Positions 1 to 9,122 of a DNA stretch of 64,000 nt are shown in pieces. The stretch is taken from NCBI RefSeq assembly GCF_040702505.1, contig NZ_JBFBLC010000005.1, positions 62,001-126,000 of the forward strand, read 5' to 3'. Under the pieces are notes generated by a model. It was not told the DNA's origin and made no database searches. It worked only from the letters and a program-made list of their open reading frames with translations. The first letter of the stretch is position 1. Every line of letters begins with the position of its first letter. This DNA comes from Terrabacter sp040702505 (GTDB lineage Bacteria; Actinomycetota; Actinomycetes; Actinomycetales; Dermatophilaceae). Position numbers and translations under genes: made by a program.

Positions 1-2
1 CC

Positions 3-1193
<1,191 letters not shown>

Positions 1194-1197
1194 CGAG

Positions 1198-1233
1198 CGG
1201 GAGGGCAGCTCGCGTGCGCGAGCGGCCCTCCCG
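1198..1233. terminator. Bidirectional hairpin terminator between ABC-F and M36 genes
   Basis: Nine-base arms CGGGAGGGC (1198-1206) and GCCCTCCCG (1225-1233) enclose, after one A/G mismatch, a perfect inner stem GCTCGCG/CGCGAGC with a two-base TG gap. It starts five bases behind the ABC-F stop and sits before the convergent M36 stop. There is no T-tract on the + strand, which is common for terminators in high-GC actinobacteria. Confidence 0.75.
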
Positions 1234-1254
1234 TTCGGTTCTGCGTCGACGGCG

Positions 1255-4200
1255 TCAGCGGTTGTCGACCGCCGTGACGTCGACGGTGACGTTCGCTCCC
1301 GTGTAGAGCTGGCTCAGCACGTAGACGGTGCCGGGCGGGATGGGCGCCGACTCGTCCGCCGAGGACGTCGCCGCCGACCCCGTCAGCGCGCACGAGCTGT
1401 CGAGGAAGTAGAGGTCGAGGTCGTGCCCGACGGTGTCGTCGAGCGGGCTCGTGCCCTTGACCGAGACCGAGTGCAGCCCGTCGGAGAAGCCGGCCGGGAG
1501 CTTCGTCACCCAGCCGTCGACGCCCTGCGACGCCGGCGGGAAGGTGCACGCCGTGTTCATCTCCGTGCCGGTCACTCCGAAGACGTTCTGCAGGCCGGTC
1601 GGGTCGCCCGCGGCCGGGTTGTTGGCCGTGATGGTGCCCTTGTCCGTGTACGGCGCGTCAGTCGGGACGGTGCCGTTCGCGACCGTGGCGCCCGAGCCGA
1701 ACGCCTCGATCTCGGCGACCTGGGCGTACGTCGTCGTGTCGCCCTGCACGGAGTCGATGAAGAAGCGCAGGTACGCGGCCTTCGTGGGGGTGCTCAGCGG
1801 GAACGTCGTGTAGTTGAGGTCGGGCGCGGTCGGGCGTGGAGCCTGGTAGCCGAAGGCTCCGGTGCGGGCCGTCGTCCACGTGACTCCGTCGAGCGAGGTC
1901 TGCACCGTGAACCCCTTGAGCGCGGCGAAGCGCGAGGCGTTGGTCGCCTTGTACGCGCTGACCCGCACCGAGCTCACGGTCGCCGGGGCGGCGAGCTTGA
2001 CGGTGACCCGCTCGTCGGGGCCCGCGTTGTACGCCGTCGAGCCGGCCTTCGTCGACCACACCGAGGCGGCGGTGTCGTCGAAGGCGAACTTCGCCGGTGC
2101 GCCGTCGTCCTGGTTCGACACCGAGACGACCTGGGCGCCTGCCGCCGTCGAGGCGAGGTTGGGCGCCAGCGAGATCTTCTTCGCGACGTTCTTGCCGGCG
2201 CTCACCGAGAAGCCCTCGATGGTCTGCGTGCCGAACCCGGGTGCCTGGATCGTCAGCGGGTAGGTGCCGGTGACGGCCTTGACCGTCGCGCCACCCGTGG
2301 AGCCGGTGCGCACGAGCGGCGAGACGCGGGCCTCGAAGCGGCCGAGGATGACGCGGGCGTTGGAGATGGGCTGGCCGGTGGTGGCGTTGACGAGCGTCAG
2401 CGCCACGGTGCCGTTGGACGCCGCGGCCGGCACGTCGAACGCCGGCTTGGGGTCGGTGTCGTCGCCCGTCTGCGAGCTCGCCGAGACGCCTGCGCCGCGC
2501 TTGGCGAAGACCGACCAGATGAGCGCCGTGTTGTCACCGTGGTAGCGGTCGAGGTCGGCGCTCAGGATGCCGTCGCGCGCGTCGAGGAACGACGGGTTCG
2601 GTGCCGTCAGCGGCATGCCGTCGGTGACGAGCCGGGCCGCGACGTCGGCGCCCTTGGCTGCGCCGTAGCGGGCCACGAGCGCCTTGCGCAGGTCCCACAG
2701 CGTGGCGGTCCAGATCTCGCCGTCCGCGTGCACCTCCGGCCCGGTCAAGTCGTAGCCGACGTCGCCGAACGTCGTCGGGTTCTGGTCATAGTTCCAGTTG
2801 CGGATGCCGCGCGTCGGGCTGCCGGTGACGTAGTCGCCGACGATCGGCTTGGTCAGTAGGCCGGTCTTGAAGCCGTGGTTGAGGGCGTACCAGTCGGACC
2901 AGCCCTCACCCATCGAGCCGGCCTGCTGGGAGGCGAGACCCGCACCGCTTGCGACGTAGCGGTTGGATAGGCCGTGGGTGTACTCGTGCTGGATCACCGA
3001 CATGTCGAACGACCCGTCACGGTAGGGCCCCTCGAAGGCGTCGTCGATCGGCTCCCACAGGAACATGCCGCTCCACGGCGGGATGCCGTCGTCGAGGGTC
3101 AGCATGTACGCGTTGTCCCGGCCGGTGTAGGTGGGAGCCCCGCCCGAGGCGGCGCCGGCCTGGACGAGCCCGCGGATCGCGTCGCCACCCTGGCCGCCCT
3201 TGCCGCCGTTGTCGGCCTGGAAGTTGCCGGCCGTCTCGGTGAAGCCGAGCGCGTAGTACTCGTCGTGGATCCGGTTGTGCTGGAAGAAGAGATTGGTGGC
3301 CGCTGCGTTGAGGTCGTCGGCGTAGGACGGGGGCACCGTCTGGCCCTTGGTCGCCGCCCAGCGGTTGGCGTACGCGTAGTCGAAGGCACCGGTCGGTGCG
3401 ACCGGCCGGGGCGCGTTGTCCACCGGCGCAAGGAAGTTCGACCAGTTGGCGTAGGTGTCGGCGTTGTTGCCGAGGGTCGTGACCCCGGTTCCGGTGGCGC
3501 CGGTGAGGTCGACCCAGCCCTTGGGGGACTCCGCGGTGGGACCGAACGACTGCTGGCGCGGCTGGCCGCCGTTGGCAGCGCCCGGGTAGTTGTCATAGAC
3601 CGTCCCGTGGGCCTCGTCGAACTGGACGACGCTTGCCCGGTGCAGCACCGCGCCGGTCGTGCCGTCGACGATGACCTCCCAGGCCTCGGTCTGGCTCTTG
3701 ATGAAGAACACCTTGTAGGCGGCGACGGGGCCCGCCTTGGTCGGGAAGGCGACCTTGCGCACGTAGCCGGGCCCGGCGAACGGCCCGCGCGAGAACGTCG
3801 TGAACCCGGCCTGCGTGCCGTCCGCCACGGGGGCGTATGCCGTCCCGGGAGCGAGCGTGCCCGCGACCTTGAGCAGGGCGCCGGCCTCGCCGAGGGCCCA
3901 GGCCCCGACGAGGGCGGACCCGGAGGCGGTCTCGCCGGCATACGACAGGACGCGCCCGTCGGAGGCCACCGCCACGTTGACGCGGCCGCCGCGCGCGGCC
4001 GGTGCCCCGGCGAAGGTCTGCACGAAGCTGACCACGTGCGTGCCGGTGCCTGGGAGGGCGTGGTCGCGGGCGACCGCCAGGCCCTGGACCTGCGCAGCGG
4101 TGAGGCCGAAGGCGGCCGGCTGCGTGGCGAGCCAGCCCCGCGCGACGTCGACGGCGCTGCCGGTGCGGGCGGCAGTGAGGTAGCCGTCGGCCCGCAGCGC

Positions 4201-4494
4201 GCGCAGCGTGCCGAACCGTGCGTCCCACGTGGCGCGGGCTCCTGCGCCCGCCGTCTTCAACAGCGCCGCGACGGCCGTCTTGGTGGCCCCGGTCGGGACG
4301 ACCGCCTTGGTGACGGCGCGGGTGTCGAGCGTCGCGACCAGGTCGCTGACGGTGTCGGTGATGGTGTTGGTGAGCGAGGTGCCCACCGGAAGGGCGGCGG
4401 TCGACGTCGTCGTCGCCGCCGCGAGCGGGGCCCCCGCCGCCGCCGAGACGAGGCACAGTCCCATGGCCAGGACGTGCTTGCGAGTGGTGTTCAC
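1255..4494 (-). CDS. Secreted M36 (fungalysin) family zinc metalloprotease with discoidin-like domain
   Basis: A 1079-residue exported protease. The GTG start is supported by AGGAG five bases upstream. It opens with a signal peptide (about residues 1-27), followed by a propeptide region to about residue 290. The catalytic domain carries HEYTH at about 503-507 (two zinc-ligand histidines plus the catalytic glutamate) and the downstream EGWSDW, which supplies the third ligand about 25 residues later; this arrangement is typical of family M36. After about residue 690 come an Ig/carboxypeptidase-regulatory-like segment, an F5/8-type C (discoidin-like) domain at about 780-930, and a C-terminal beta-rich domain likely to bind surfaces or substrates. 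Expected to degrade extracellular protein. Two octamer copies lie in the propeptide region. Fungalysin family is secure; substrate is unknown. Confidence 0.9.
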   Translation of the reverse strand: MNTTRKHVLAMGLCLVSAAAGAPLAAATTTSTAALPVGTSLTNTITDTVSDLVATLDTRAVTKAVVPTGATKTAVAALLKTAGAGARATWDARFGTLRALRADGYLTAARTGSAVDVARGWLATQPAAFGLTAAQVQGLAVARDHALPGTGTHVVSFVQTFAGAPAARGGRVNVAVASDGRVLSYAGETASGSALVGAWALGEAGALLKVAGTLAPGTAYAPVADGTQAGFTTFSRGPFAGPGYVRKVAFPTKAGPVAAYKVFFIKSQTEAWEVIVDGTTGAVLHRASVVQFDEAHGTVYDNYPGAANGGQPRQQSFGPTAESPKGWVDLTGATGTGVTTLGNNADTYANWSNFLAPVDNAPRPVAPTGAFDYAYANRWAATKGQTVPPSYADDLNAAATNLFFQHNRIHDEYYALGFTETAGNFQADNGGKGGQGGDAIRGLVQAGAASGGAPTYTGRDNAYMLTLDDGIPPWSGMFLWEPIDDAFEGPYRDGSFDMSVIQHEYTHGLSNRYVASGAGLASQQAGSMGEGWSDWYALNHGFKTGLLTKPIVGDYVTGSPTRGIRNWNYDQNPTTFGDVGYDLTGPEVHADGEIWTATLWDLRKALVARYGAAKGADVAARLVTDGMPLTAPNPSFLDARDGILSADLDRYHGDNTALIWSVFAKRGAGVSASSQTGDDTDPKPAFDVPAAASNGTVALTLVNATTGQPISNARVILGRFEARVSPLVRTGSTGGATVKAVTGTYPLTIQAPGFGTQTIEGFSVSAGKNVAKKISLAPNLASTAAGAQVVSVSNQDDGAPAKFAFDDTAASVWSTKAGSTAYNAGPDERVTVKLAAPATVSSVRVSAYKATNASRFAALKGFTVQTSLDGVTWTTARTGAFGYQAPRPTAPDLNYTTFPLSTPTKAAYLRFFIDSVQGDTTTYAQVAEIEAFGSGATVANGTVPTDAPYTDKGTITANNPAAGDPTGLQNVFGVTGTEMNTACTFPPASQGVDGWVTKLPAGFSDGLHSVSVKGTSPLDDTVGHDLDLYFLDSSCALTGSAATSSADESAPIPPGTVYVLSQLYTGANVTVDVTAVDNR

Positions 4495-4611
4495 GCGTTC
4501 TCCTAGGAGTTGCTCCGTCGGGCCTCGCCGGCGATGGCGGCCCGGTGCAGGAGAAACGACGCGTGAGGCACAAAGGATACGCGCAGGTAGCCTTCAGGTT
4601 TCTGGGATCTT

Positions 4612-4639
4612 GAAAGTGTCTTGATGTCAAGATACTTTC
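4612..4639. promoter_or_regulatory. MarR-type operator, 28-bp palindrome, over the VOC gene promoter
   Basis: GAAAGT-N-TCTTGA-NN-TCAAGA-N-ACTTTC is perfectly symmetrical apart from the central pair and one position per arm. The core TCTTGA..TCAAGA matches operators known for MarR-family repressors. It overlaps the probable -10 (GATACT at 4631 or TACTTT at 4633) and follows a TTGAAA-like -35 at 4610, so a bound dimer would block the promoter. The regulator is probably the MarR protein encoded immediately downstream of the VOC gene. Confidence 0.8.
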
Positions 4640-4644
4640 GGATC

Positions 4645-5013
4645 ATGGAGATGTTCCTGCACCACGTCCAGATCTCGGGCCCCGTCGGCTGCGAGGACGC
4701 CATGCGGGCGTTCTATGTGGGCGTCCTCGGCATGGCGGAGGTGCCGAAGCCCGGTCGGCTGCAGGCACGCGGGGGCGTCTGGTTCCGCGCTGGGGCCGCC
4801 GAGCTGCACGTCGGCATCGAGGAGGGCATCGTGCCGGCGCGCAAGGCCCACCCGGGCATCGCCGTTGCCGACGTGGATGCCGTGGCGCGGGCCGTCGAAG
4901 CGGCGGGTGCGCCGGTCACCTGGGACGACAACATCCCGGGCCTGGGCCGCTTCCACACCGCCGACCCGGTGGGCAACCGGCTCGAGCTCCAGCAGGCAGC
5001 GCCGCCGGCGTGA
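4645..5013 (+). CDS. VOC (glyoxalase/bleomycin-resistance/dioxygenase) family protein
   Basis: A 122-residue single-domain VOC protein. The start HHVQI and the end NRLELQQ are typical first and last strands of the paired beta-alpha-beta-beta-beta module; histidines near the N terminus and the terminal Glu of LELQ could be metal ligands. The substrate cannot be predicted. The frame is open upstream through TTG 4621 and ATG 4624, but these fall inside the palindromic operator. ATG 4645 (or 4651) is preferred because it lies where transcription should begin, so the message is probably leaderless. The gene is convergent with marR, six bases apart, and is probably its regulatory target. Confidence 0.8.
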   Translation: MEMFLHHVQISGPVGCEDAMRAFYVGVLGMAEVPKPGRLQARGGVWFRAGAAELHVGIEEGIVPARKAHPGIAVADVDAVARAVEAAGAPVTWDDNIPGLGRFHTADPVGNRLELQQAAPPA

Positions 5014-5018
5014 GCCCG

Positions 5019-5549
5019 TCAGACCGACGTGCCGCGGGTCTCGCGCTTCTCGAGAGGCGCGAGCATTCGCCGCAGCAGTCCCGCGAGCTGTGCGCGGTCG
5101 TCCTCGGACAGCTCGGAGAGCAGCGACTTCTCCTGCTCGATGAGGTCGGCCATAGCGGAGTCCACGACGTCGCGGCCGGCCGGCGTCAGCCGCACGAGCA
5201 CCCCACGGCGGTCGCCCGGGTCGGGGCGGCGCTCGACGAAGCCGCTGCGCTCGAGGCGGTCGACGCGGTTGGTCATGGTGCCCGAGGTGACGAGCGTCTG
5301 CTGCACGAGCTGGCCGGGGGAGAGCTCATAGGGCTCGCCCGCGCGACGCAGCGCCGACAGCACGTCGAAGGCCCAGCCGTCGAGCAGGTGCTCGGAGAAG
5401 GCCGAGCCACGCGCGAGGTCCAGCCGCCGCGCGAGGCGCGAGACCCGCGAGAGTACCTCCAGCGGCGACACGTCGAGGTCGGGGCGCTCCCGCCGCCAGG
5501 CCGCGACGATCTCGTCGACGTCGTCGGCGGGCCTGCGGTCGGCGCTCAT
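5019..5549 (-). CDS. MarR family transcriptional repressor
   Basis: A 176-residue winged-helix regulator. The recognition helix and wing are visible in QTLVTSGTMTNRVDRLE followed by VERRPDPGDRRGVLVRLT, the standard MarR signature, with flanking dimerisation helices. The frame continues to an ATG at 5585, but the first twelve codons of that version overlap the inverted repeat at 5569-5583. ATG 5549 has an AGGA eight bases upstream and gives a normal-length MarR protein, so it is chosen. The protein probably represses its own gene and the divergent methyltransferase through the 5569 site, and the VOC gene through the 4612 palindrome. The ligand is unknown. Confidence 0.88.
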   Translation of the reverse strand: MSADRRPADDVDEIVAAWRRERPDLDVSPLEVLSRVSRLARRLDLARGSAFSEHLLDGWAFDVLSALRRAGEPYELSPGQLVQQTLVTSGTMTNRVDRLERSGFVERRPDPGDRRGVLVRLTPAGRDVVDSAMADLIEQEKSLLSELSEDDRAQLAGLLRRMLAPLEKRETRGTSV

Positions 5550-5568
5550 GGACCAGATCCTAGTGGCC

Positions 5569-5583
5569 GTCAAGACTCTTGAC
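5569..5583. promoter_or_regulatory. Inverted repeat between marR and the methyltransferase gene
   Basis: GTCAAGA-C-TCTTGAC is a perfect 7-1-7 inverted repeat built from the same half-site (TCTTGA/TCAAGA) as the palindrome at 4612-4639, but with the halves in opposite order and closer together. A degenerate extension follows to about 5590. It lies in the 56-base divergent interval and would allow autoregulation by MarR and control of the methyltransferase. Confidence 0.65.
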
Positions 5584-5605
5584 ATCGAAGGAAGTGAGGA
5601 TTGAC

Positions 5606-6412
5606 ATGACCGACTCCGCCTGGGACCCGCGGCAGTACGCCGTCTTCGCCGACCACCGCGGCCGTCCCTTCACCGACCTGCTCGGCCGCGTCGACGCCCG
5701 CGCCCCACGGCTCGTGGTCGACCTGGGTTGCGGTCCCGGCGAGCTGACGCTCGCCCTCGCCCGTCGCTGGCCCGACGCCCGGGTCGTGGGGGTCGACAAC
5801 TCGCCGCAGATGCTCGAGCGGGCGCGCGAGCTGGACCCCGACGGGCGCGTCGAGTGGGTCGAGGGTCGTGCCGAGGAGTGGGACCCGACGGGGGCCGGCG
5901 CCGCCGTCGACGTGCTCGTCACGAACGCGACCCTGCAGTGGGTGCCCACCCACCTGCGCCTCATCCCGGCCTGGGTCGGGGCGCTGGCCCCCGGCGGCAC
6001 GTTCGCGATGCAGGTGCCGTCGAACTTCGACGCGCCCTCGCACCGCCTCATGCGCGAGGTCGCGGCCCGCCATCCGCGGGCCGACGACCTGCGCCCCGGG
6101 CTCGAGCGCGCCCGGTCCGTCGCCGACCCGCAGACGTATGCCGCCCTGCTCCTCGACCTCACGCCGGACGTCGACGTGTGGCAGACCACCTACGAGCACG
6201 TCCTGCCCGCGCCCGTCGACGGCACCCACCCCGTGCTGGAGTGGGTGCGCGGGACCGGGCTGCGCCCGGTGCTCGGGGTGCTCGACGCCGACGAGCAGGA
6301 GGCGTTCACGGCCGACTACGAGCGCGAGCTCGAGACGGCATACCCCCGCAGGCCCTTCGGGGTGCTGTTTCCCTTCACCCGCACGTTCGCGGTGGCTCGC
6401 ACCCGGTCGTGA
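5606..6412 (+). CDS. tam: Trans-aconitate 2-methyltransferase-like SAM-dependent methyltransferase
   Basis: A 268-residue class I methyltransferase. Motif I is VVDLGCGPGELT, the acidic residue ending strand beta-2 lies in VVGVDNSPQM, and an NATLQW motif follows. Together with an N-terminal WDPRQYAVF and a later VWQTTYEHVL, these are characteristic of Tam, which methylates trans-aconitate, an inhibitory by-product of the citric acid cycle, using S-adenosylmethionine in the cytoplasm. ATG 5606 has GAGGA five bases upstream; an upstream TTG in frame lies within the operator region. The gene is divergent from marR and shares its control region. The family is well supported; substrate specificity is inferred. 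Confidence 0.85.
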   Translation: MTDSAWDPRQYAVFADHRGRPFTDLLGRVDARAPRLVVDLGCGPGELTLALARRWPDARVVGVDNSPQMLERARELDPDGRVEWVEGRAEEWDPTGAGAAVDVLVTNATLQWVPTHLRLIPAWVGALAPGGTFAMQVPSNFDAPSHRLMREVAARHPRADDLRPGLERARSVADPQTYAALLLDLTPDVDVWQTTYEHVLPAPVDGTHPVLEWVRGTGLRPVLGVLDADEQEAFTADYERELETAYPRRPFGVLFPFTRTFAVARTRS

Positions 6413-6433
6413 CGTCCCTGGTGGGGCGGCGGC

Positions 6434-7915
6434 TCAGGGTGCGGCGCTGCCGCGGTCGCGCTCCTGGGCGACGACGTCCGGAAGGTCGGCGAGGCGACCG
6501 CGCTGCTGCAGCGGGCGGGCCATCCGCTGGTTGCCCTCGAGCCGGGCCGCGTTGCGGTCGAGGTAGGCCCAGTAGCCGGCGGTGAAGGGGCAGGCGTCCT
6601 CGCCCACCCGCTTCCTCGGGTCGTAGCGGCAGCCGCCGCAGTAGTCGCTCATGCGGTTGATGTAGGCGCCGCCCGCAACGTAGGGCTTCGTCGCCATGGC
6701 GCCGCCGTCGGCGTGCTGGCTCATGCCGACGACGTTGGCCGGCATCACCCAGTCGTAGCCGTCGACGAACCGGGTCTGGAACCACTCGGTCAGCGCATCG
6801 GGGTCGTAGCCGCGCTGCGCCGCCCAGTTGCCGAGGACCATGAGGCGCGGTATGTGGTGGACCCAGCCGCGCTCGCGGACGCCCGAGAGCACGTCGTGCA
6901 GGCAGGCGGCCTCCACCGCGTCGGCGTCGAGCTCCGCGAACCATGCGGGCAGTGCAGATCGGGCCTGCAGCGCGTTGCGGCGCCGGTAGGTGGGTCCGAA
7001 GTGCCAGTAGACGTGCCAGACGTACTCGCGCCACCCGATGACCTGGCGCACGAAGCCCTCGACCGAGGCGAGCGGGGCGCTGCCGTCGCGGTAGGCCTGC
7101 ACCGCCCGGTCCACCACCTCGAGCGGGTCCAGCAGGCCCAGGTTGAGCGGCACGGACAGCAGGCTGTGCGCCATCGCCCAGTCACCGCGGAGCATCGCGT
7201 CCTCGTGCGGGCCGAACGAGCCGAGCCGATGGGTGACGAACCGCTCGAGGGCGGCCAGCGCCTCACGACGCGTGACGGCGAACAGGCGCGGGCCGTCCTC
7301 GCCGACGGGGGAGAGGACCCCCTCGCGCGTCCAGCGGTCGAGGTCCTCACGCACCTCGGCGTCGATGTCGTCCTCGCGGGGCCGGTAGGGCGCAGGCACG
7401 TCGAGCCGGGTGGCGCCCTTCGGCGGCCCCTCACGGTTCTCCTCGTCGAAGGACCAACGACCCCCGACGGGGTGGCTGCCTTCGACGAGCAGGTCGAGCC
7501 GCTGGCGCTGGAACCGGTAGAAGTCCTCCATGCGCACCCGCCGCCGGTCGCCGGCCCACTGCGCGAACTCGGCCCGGGGCAGGGTGTAGCCGGGTGTGGG
7601 GTCCACGGACTCGACCACGCCCGAGGCGAGCAGCCGGCGCACGAGGGACTCGGCGGCATACGACGTCGGCTCGTAGACGGTCACCGGCTCGCCGAGCTGC
7701 TCGAGCGCCTCGGTGTAGGTCTTGGTACGCAGCAGGACCGCTGCGTCCCCCAGTTCGGCCGCGCGGTGGCGCAGCGCCGACAGCACGAGGTGCAGCTTCT
7801 GCCGGTGGAAGGGGCGCCGGGACAGCGCCCGGCGGCTCTCGACGAGCAGCACGCCGTCGCGACCCACGCGGAAGTGCGGGCCGAGCTGGTCGGCGAAGAG
7901 CCAGCGTCTCGTCAT
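6434..7915 (-). CDS. Cryptochrome/photolyase-related protein of the iron-sulfur (PhrB/CryB) class
   Basis: A 493-residue deoxyribodipyrimidine photolyase-related protein. The N-terminal domain begins WLFADQLGPHF, where the antenna cofactor binds; the C-terminal FAD domain includes GWREYVWHVYW and a WVMPANVVGMSQHADGG region. Four cysteines at about residues 337, 426, 429 and 442 match the 4Fe-4S ligands of PhrB, with identical 3- and 13-residue spacing among the last three. Known members repair (6-4) photoproducts in light. It stands alone, with its promoter in the unusual interval 7916-8278. One octamer copy lies within it at 7655. Confidence 0.9.
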   Translation of the reverse strand: MTRRWLFADQLGPHFRVGRDGVLLVESRRALSRRPFHRQKLHLVLSALRHRAAELGDAAVLLRTKTYTEALEQLGEPVTVYEPTSYAAESLVRRLLASGVVESVDPTPGYTLPRAEFAQWAGDRRRVRMEDFYRFQRQRLDLLVEGSHPVGGRWSFDEENREGPPKGATRLDVPAPYRPREDDIDAEVREDLDRWTREGVLSPVGEDGPRLFAVTRREALAALERFVTHRLGSFGPHEDAMLRGDWAMAHSLLSVPLNLGLLDPLEVVDRAVQAYRDGSAPLASVEGFVRQVIGWREYVWHVYWHFGPTYRRRNALQARSALPAWFAELDADAVEAACLHDVLSGVRERGWVHHIPRLMVLGNWAAQRGYDPDALTEWFQTRFVDGYDWVMPANVVGMSQHADGGAMATKPYVAGGAYINRMSDYCGGCRYDPRKRVGEDACPFTAGYWAYLDRNAARLEGNQRMARPLQQRGRLADLPDVVAQERDRGSAAP

Positions 7916-8278
7916 CTCGTCGTCGCCCCGGGCACGCGCCCATCATCACGCACCTGCGCGGACCAAGGTTGGACACGGGCGGCGTCGCGGGCCGTCGAGG
8001 CGGTCGGGTGTCCTTGACGGGTGGCCGGAAGGAGCCGGAAAAAACTTCCAGGAGTTTCCGGCGTTTCCGCCCATTTCGCCGGAAGGTGTCATGGAATAGG
8101 TGCTGGCGGCTCTCGCGGAGGCCGGTCCACGGGGATCTCCCGCTTGGTCAGGGGAGGGAGTGGTCCCTCTGGTCGATCTCGGTGGGGCCGCCAGGTTTCG
8201 TCCTTCCGGCGGTTTCGTGGAGGGGATCGTCCGGAAGGGCGAAACCTGCAGCTTCTGGCTCCGGCTCAGGGCGCGGCG
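7916..8278. other. Gene-free interval rich in TTCCGG/CCGGAA and long hairpins
   Basis: This 363-base interval lies behind the TetR stop and in front of the photolyase gene. Its composition differs from its surroundings: A- and T-runs around 8039-8100 and many copies of CCGGAA/TTCCGG, including an inverted pair CCGGAAA (8035-8041) and TTTCCGG (8055-8061). A much longer hairpin occupies 8192-8248. No convincing coding frame is seen. It probably holds the photolyase promoter and the TetR terminator. Confidence 0.6.
8192..8248. terminator. Long hairpin, 18-bp stem, 21-base loop
   Basis: Arms 8192-8209 and 8231-8248 pair over 18 bases with only one T/G wobble; the outer part is CAGGTTTCG/CGAAACCTG and the inner part CTTCCGG/CCGGAAG. 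It starts 30 bases downstream of the minus-strand TetR stop, so it is best read as its terminator, although the stem is longer and the loop larger than usual. A small regulatory RNA or protein-binding inverted repeat is an alternative. Confidence 0.55.
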
Positions 8279-8884
8279 TCAGTGCCGACGCGGAGTGACG
8301 AGGCGCGGGCTGCGGTCCAGGCCCGACAGGCCGTTCCACGCGAGGTTGACCAGGTGCGCGGCCACCTCGTCCTTCTTGAACTTGCGCCGGTCCAGCCACC
8401 ACGGCCCGGTCAGGGCGACCATTCCGACGAGCATGTGCGCGTGGATCGGCGCGGCCTTGGCGTCCAGGCCGCGCTGCTTGAACTCCGCTGCCAGCAGGTG
8501 CTCCACGTGCACGACGACGTCGTCGAGCACGCTCGCGAAGGAGCCGGTGGACTGGCCGGGCGGCGAGTCGCGCACGAGGATGCGGAAGCCTTCCGGGTCG
8601 CTCTCGATGTAGTCGAGCAGCGCGAGGGTCGCGCGCTCGAGCAGGACCCGCGCGCTCTCCGGCTCCTCGAGGGCAGTGCTGATGGCACCCATGAGGGCCT
8701 GGATCTCGCGGTCCACGACGACGGCGTAGAGGCCCTCCTTGCCGCCGAAGTGCTCGTAGACGACGGGCTTCGACACGTTGGCCCTGGCGGCGACCTCCTC
8801 GACCGTCGTCGCCTCGAAACCCTTGTCGGAGAAGAGCTTCCGACCTACGGCGATGAGCTGCTCGCGGCGCTCGGGCCCCGTCAT
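8279..8884 (-). CDS. TetR family transcriptional regulator
   Basis: A 201-residue regulator with a typical TetR DNA-binding domain: REQLIAVGRKLFSDKGF (helix 1), TTVEEVAARANVSKPVVYEHFGGKEGLY (helix-turn-helix) at about residues 6-55, then an all-helical ligand/dimer domain. The frame stays open upstream through the tRNA gene; ATG 8884 is chosen because it puts the domain at the usual distance from the N terminus and stays clear of the tRNA. Its ligand and targets are unknown. It may act at its own promoter (8885-8942), where GGCTCGGTC is directly repeated. Confidence 0.85.
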   Translation of the reverse strand: MTGPERREQLIAVGRKLFSDKGFEATTVEEVAARANVSKPVVYEHFGGKEGLYAVVVDREIQALMGAISTALEEPESARVLLERATLALLDYIESDPEGFRILVRDSPPGQSTGSFASVLDDVVVHVEHLLAAEFKQRGLDAKAAPIHAHMLVGMVALTGPWWLDRRKFKKDEVAAHLVNLAWNGLSGLDRSPRLVTPRRH

Positions 8885-8942
8885 GCGGGCACGGGTCGGC
8901 CGGGTGCCTCGTGCGGCTCGGTCGGCTCGGTCGGCGCTCACG

Positions 8943-9021
8943 CTCCCCGGGCAGGAGTCGAACCTGCGTCGCTTGTCCTGATTCAAAGTCAGGCGGGCCC
9001 TGCCGACAGACCAACCGGGGA
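8943..9021 (-). tRNA. tRNA-Gln-like, anticodon TTG, irregular cloverleaf
   Basis: The reverse strand folds with a seven-pair acceptor stem (TCCCCGG/CCGGGGA, discriminator G). The anticodon stem CCTGA/TCAGG carries loop CTTTGAA (anticodon TTG, reading CAA/CAG), and the T arm is GCAGG-TTCGACT-CCTGC. Two things are odd: the D arm leaves two bases instead of one before the anticodon stem, and the variable region is nine bases, giving 79 nucleotides. CCA is not encoded. It may be a normal tRNA-Gln with an unusual core or a decayed copy. Confidence 0.7.
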
Positions 9022-9066
9022 AGGTCCCGGTCGTCCGGGACGACCACAGGCTAGTGCAGGCACGGG

Positions 9067-9106
9067 CTCACCCCGTCCCGTGGTGTGCGACGCGGGGCGG
9101 GGTGAG
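9067..9106 (-). terminator. Terminator of the large secreted-protein gene
   Basis: CTCACCCCGTCCCG (9067-9080) pairs with CGGGGCGGGGTGAG (9093-9106) over 14 bases with one wobble pair and a 12-base loop. It begins 17 bases beyond the minus-strand stop codon at 9123 and lies upstream of the tRNA gene on the same strand. Confidence 0.7.
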
Positions 9107-9122
9107 TGTGGGTCGCGAGGGG

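Noticed and set aside
5550..5585. Longer MarR N terminus starting at ATG 5585
   Set aside because: The extra codons coincide with the inverted repeat, and the ribosome-binding site points to 5549.
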